Assembly (NCBI GenBank): GCA_021789565.1
Contig: JAJYJL010000257.1
Coordinates: forward strand, 1 to 8,599
Direction: 5' to 3'
Source of the DNA: Acidobacteriota bacterium
Lineage (GTDB): Bacteria; Acidobacteriota; Terriglobia; UBA7540
DNA: 8,599 nucleotides
Shown here: in pieces, positions 6,339 through 8,599 of the stretch
Numbering within the stretch: position 1 is the first letter of the stretch
Layout of the letters: every line of letters begins with the position of its first letter
Notes under the pieces: generated by a model
Databases searched by the model: none
The model's input: only the letters and a program-made list of their open reading frames with translations
What the model was told of the DNA's origin: nothing
Program-made: the position numbers and the translations under genes

Positions 6339-6548
6339 ATGGCGATACACGTGGAGAAGTCAGGCGCGCTGACGTTCGTCCGCGAAGCGGATGAAGCGTT
6401 AAGGCAGAAGCCGAAGAGCAACCTGGATATGGGGCTGTTCCTGGTGCTGGTGGTCCTGGTGGCGTGGGCGTTATATTTCAGCCTTGGCACTTTGGGTTTG
6501 CCGATGATCAGCCACGCTTTCAGAGGTTTGATGGCTGCAATCTGGTGA
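6339..6548 (+). CDS. Small single-span membrane protein, function unknown
   Basis: Encodes 69 residues starting MAIHVEKSGAL and ending LMAAIW. I do not recognise the family. The first 30 residues are charged and end in 'RQKPKSNLD'; residues 31-50 (starting MGLFLVLVVLVAWALYF) form one strong hydrophobic helix; a short tail of about 19 residues follows. Positive charges before the helix favour a cytoplasmic N-terminus. The ATG at 6339 is preferred because GAGGGGG lies 6 nt upstream; a GTG at 6324 in the same frame would add five residues but sits before that site. It stands alone between two non-coding stretches, with a strong hairpin about 145 bp downstream. No link to the CRISPR locus is visible. 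Good start signals and a clean membrane helix make it a likely gene, but it has not been shown to be expressed. Confidence 0.6.
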   Translation: MAIHVEKSGALTFVREADEALRQKPKSNLDMGLFLVLVVLVAWALYFSLGTLGLPMISHAFRGLMAAIW

Positions 6549-6691
6549 GACGGAGCTATGCCGCCGGCTGAATCAGGCACTTGTGCTGTGGCCTCCCGGC
6601 CCCAGCGGGGGAGCCTGCACAGCCCTAACGGCAAGCACTCCTATTTTTCAAACTGCGGGACACGCACGACATTGCGGGAATTCATTTAAAG

Positions 6692-6724
6692 GGAATTGCG
6701 GCGGTCAATGACCGCCGCAATTTC
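6692..6724. repeat. Long near-perfect palindrome, possible terminator
   Basis: AATTGCGGCGGTCA (6694-6707) and TGACCGCCGCAATT (6709-6722) are exact reverse complements around a single central base. One G-T and one further G-C pair extend it to 6692-6724. As RNA it would fold into a very stable hairpin with a tiny loop. It follows the small membrane protein gene by about 145 bp and is followed on the + strand by only TTT, and on the minus strand by CCCTTTAAA, so it is terminator-like but not canonical. A dyad DNA-binding site is the alternative. Confidence 0.5.
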
Positions 6725-6732
6725 GGAGTTGT

Positions 6733-6771
6733 GCGCATCGCGTGAGTTGCGATTGGATGCGCCGCCTTTTT
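6733..6771 (+). terminator. Possible intrinsic terminator
   Basis: GCGCATC (6733-6739) and GATGCGC (6756-6762) form a 7-bp stem with a 16-nt loop, followed after four bases by TTTTT (6767-6771). The large loop and the offset of the T-run weaken it. Together with the palindrome just before it, it could end transcripts entering from the left. Confidence 0.3.
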
Positions 6772-6876
6772 CTGCCGATGGCTCGCGGCCGATGAGGGGA
6801 ACCTGTTATCGGCCTCCTATCCTCTCAATTCCGACACCAACGCCAATTTGCATTTCTGGGTTAAACTGCTTTCCTG

Positions 6877-7998
6877 ATGCCTGCTCGCGAAAAACTCTTT
6901 GCTGCTGCTGAACGCCTGCACAACTATCTGCTTGCCCGGCACTACGATGGCGGGCTTCTGCGCGGCCCGGACGCCGGTGTACGCTTCAACCTGCGCGCGT
7001 GGAGGTTTCTGAAGAGCGCGTTCAACTTCCTGCCCTGGCACGACGATTACGTTTTTATCCAGACGCAGGGCTATTGGATCCTTTCGAACTGGATGTTGCA
7101 TGAAGCCACGGGCAGCGCGCGCTGGCGCACGGTTGCGCTGGAAAGCACCGAGGCAACGCTCCGGCTGCAGCGCGCCGACGGCACCTGGGCCTACCCGCTG
7201 CCGGAACGCAAACATCTGATCGCCACGGTGGAGGGCAACTGGGGCGCCATCGGGTTTCTAGCCTCCTATGCGCGCCAGCCGGAACAGCGATATCTTGAGG
7301 GCGCCGTCCGCTGGTACGATTACCTGGTTGGCCGCATCGGCTTTCAGCAGCACGACGCGGGCAAAGCCATCAACTATTTCGACAAGCCTCGGGGCAAGGT
7401 GCCGAACAATTCCGTTGAGGCGGCCTGGGTTTTTGCGCGGCTGTGGCGGGCCACGGGCGATGAGCGTTATCTTGAACACGTGGACGGCATGGCGGACTTC
7501 CTGAGGAGCGTCCAGCTTTCGACGGGCGAACTGCCTTACGTCGTCGAAAGCCCGTACGAGCGCCGCCGTGAGCATTACCTGTGCTACCAGTACAACGCCT
7601 TTCAGTTTCTGAAGCTGGCATGGCTCGATCGGCTGCGGCCGAGTGAAACGGTTGCCGCAATTCTGCGCGGGCTGGCAAACTTTCTGGCCAGCGGAGTCAC
7701 CGCTTGCGGCGCCTGCGCGGAGGATTGTTCCAGCCGCCGCGTGGAAGTGGACTATTACACCGCCGCGCTTGCGGCTGCTCTTGATGAAGCAGCGCGGCTC
7801 AATCTTGTGGACGGTCGCGTGGCTGAAAGTGCTTACAGTCGCGTGACAGCCCGCCAGCAGCACGACGGCAGTTTTATTTATTCCAGGGGCGATTACGGTT
7901 TCTTGCACGACAGCCGCCCCTACCCCCGGCCCATGGCGATGACGCTGTTCCATCTGCTTTACGGTGCCGGCGCGGGAGACGGATTTGCGAAGGTGTGA
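6877..7998 (+). CDS. Predicted alpha/alpha-toroid protein, possibly glycan-modifying (C5-epimerase or glycoside-hydrolase-like)
   Basis: Encodes 373 residues without signal peptide or membrane segment, so probably cytoplasmic. Repeating helix-hairpin units are visible, with Trp/Tyr-rich motifs: 'YWILSNWMLHEATGSARW' (about 65-82), 'GNWGAIGFLASYAR', 'NNSVEAAWVFARLWRATGDERYLEHVDGMADFLRSVQ', 'YLCYQYNAFQFLKLAWL' and a C-terminal 'DGSFIYSRGDYGFLHDSRPYPRPMAMTLFHLLYGAG'. This pattern is typical of (alpha/alpha)6-toroid proteins such as glucuronyl C5-epimerase C-terminal domains and unsaturated glycuronyl hydrolases. I cannot assign a catalytic residue or substrate. A 'CGACAEDC' cysteine cluster (about residue 273-280) is unusual for the fold. 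The ATG at 6877 is the first good start after an in-frame stop at 6862, but its ribosome-binding site is weak. The asparagine-synthetase-like gene follows 92 bp downstream on the same strand; such pairs occur in polysaccharide gene clusters. Confidence 0.75.
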   Translation: MPAREKLFAAAERLHNYLLARHYDGGLLRGPDAGVRFNLRAWRFLKSAFNFLPWHDDYVFIQTQGYWILSNWMLHEATGSARWRTVALESTEATLRLQRADGTWAYPLPERKHLIATVEGNWGAIGFLASYARQPEQRYLEGAVRWYDYLVGRIGFQQHDAGKAINYFDKPRGKVPNNSVEAAWVFARLWRATGDERYLEHVDGMADFLRSVQLSTGELPYVVESPYERRREHYLCYQYNAFQFLKLAWLDRLRPSETVAAILRGLANFLASGVTACGACAEDCSSRRVEVDYYTAALAAALDEAARLNLVDGRVAESAYSRVTARQQHDGSFIYSRGDYGFLHDSRPYPRPMAMTLFHLLYGAGAGDGFAKV

Positions 7999-8090
7999 GG
8001 GGAATTCATTGATCGTGGGGTCGCATACATCGCATAAGGCGCGACGCATGCGCCACCCCGGCTTCAAATAGGTTTTGACCGAAACCCAGA

Positions 8091-8599
8091 ATGTGCGGAA
8101 TTTGCGGAGTATTCAATTTCGGAACGCATGAGCCGGCCAACCAGGCGCAGTTGAAGCGCGCCGCGGATGCCATGGCGCATCGCGGCCCTGACGACGAAGG
8201 CTTTTATCTCGAGGGCGAACTCGGCCTCGGCAACCGCCGGCTGAGCATTATTGATCTGCCCGGCGGGCACCAGCCGATTTCGAACGAGGACGGCAGCCTC
8301 TGGATTGCGTTCAACGGCGAAATCTACAACTATCGCGAGCTTCGGCAGCGGCTTGAGGGCCGCCACCAGTTCCGCACCGCTTCCGACACGGAAGTGATTC
8401 TGCATCTCTACGAAGAGCACGGAACCGGCCTGCTGGAGCATCTGCGCGGGATGTTTGCCTTCGCGCTGTGGGACGGCCGCGCGCGCCGCCTGATGCTGGC
8501 CCGCGACCGCATCGGCATCAAGCCGCTTTACTATCTGGCCGAGCCGGGCCGGCTGGCCTTCGCTTCGGAGTTGCGCGCGCTGCGCCAGCTTGCAACACA
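8091..8599 (+). CDS. asnB: Glutamine-dependent asparagine synthetase-like protein, N-terminal part (truncated by window end)
   Basis: The open frame from ATG 8091 runs off the window after 169 codons. It encodes the class II glutamine amidotransferase domain, which releases ammonia from glutamine. Cys2 directly after the start Met is the nucleophile. 'HRGPDDEGF' (30-38), R49 in 'LGNRRLSIID', 'FNGEIYNY' (N75-G76) and 'SDTEVI' (98-103) are the standard glutamine-site motifs. 'LRGMFAFALWD' and 'LARDRIGIKPLYY' close the domain. The synthetase domain should follow beyond 8599. Cys at position 2 fixes the start although no good ribosome-binding site is seen. Besides true AsnB, the same architecture is found in amidotransferases of exopolysaccharide and exosortase-associated clusters; the toroid protein upstream makes that alternative worth considering. 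The gene symbol refers to the family, not to proven asparagine synthesis. Confidence 0.93.
   Translation, partial: MCGICGVFNFGTHEPANQAQLKRAADAMAHRGPDDEGFYLEGELGLGNRRLSIIDLPGGHQPISNEDGSLWIAFNGEIYNYRELRQRLEGRHQFRTASDTEVILHLYEEHGTGLLEHLRGMFAFALWDGRARRLMLARDRIGIKPLYYLAEPGRLAFASELRALRQLAT

Larger units (their letters stand above)
6549..6876. other. Non-coding stretch with several hairpins before the toroid-protein gene
   Basis: No convincing gene is present. It contains the long palindrome at 6692-6724 and a terminator-like hairpin at 6733-6771. A 7-bp stem GGCCGAT/ATCGGCC (6787-6793 with 6808-6814) would fall in the 5' untranslated part of the next mRNA. I recognise no known riboswitch or RNA family in it. 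Confidence 0.5.

Noticed and set aside
6191..6394. 67-codon + strand frame overlapping the start of the small membrane protein gene.
   Set aside because: Low-complexity charged composition, no start signal, and it overlaps the better supported gene at 6339.
7258..8067. Long minus-strand frame (269 codons) opposite the toroid-protein gene.
   Set aside because: Shadow frame in GC-rich coding DNA; the + strand product has the regular helical-repeat pattern of a real protein.

Overview
The window carries a compact, apparently complete type II-C CRISPR-Cas locus (about positions 1-5820), followed by a gene-poor stretch and the start of a second cluster related to glycan or amidotransferase metabolism (6339-8599). 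Base composition is GC-rich in the genes and lower in the spacers between genes. Codon use, the small Cas9 and the neighbouring asparagine-synthetase-type gene suggest a GC-rich free-living bacterium or a metagenomic relative, for example from the Acidobacteria. No marker gene here fixes the phylum, so that is only a guess.

Layout: 1-147 is a non-coding flank that would be the leader if the array reads rightward. 148-1042 is a CRISPR array of 14 identical 36-bp repeats and 13 different spacers (twelve of 30 bp, one of 31 bp). A perfect 12-bp hairpin (1044-1078) separates it from the cas genes, which run leftward as cas9 (5625-2431), cas1 (2438-1503) and cas2 (1399-1094). No csn2 or cas4 is present, which with a 1064-residue Cas9 makes this subtype II-C. 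Right of cas9 and divergent from it is a predicted tracrRNA (5670-5820). It has a near-consensus promoter, an anti-repeat perfectly complementary to 21 nt of the repeat, two further hairpins and an intrinsic terminator.

How the parts would work together: Cas1-Cas2 add spacers. The array is transcribed on the + strand, possibly from promoter-like sequences inside each repeat. The tracrRNA pairs with the repeat, RNase III would cut the long duplex, and Cas9 uses the resulting guide for RuvC/HNH cleavage. All recognised catalytic residues are present. The least expected features are a second, degenerate tracrRNA-like piece in the 103-bp cas1-cas2 gap, the face-to-face overlap of the cas9 and tracrRNA promoters, and the promoter-like content of the repeats.

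5821-6338 is non-coding with short direct and inverted repeats. 6339-6548 encodes a 69-residue single-span membrane protein. 6549-6876 is non-coding with strong hairpins. 6877-7998 encodes a 373-residue protein that looks like an alpha/alpha-toroid carbohydrate-active protein. 8091-8599 is the start of a glutamine-dependent asparagine synthetase-like gene cut by the window edge.
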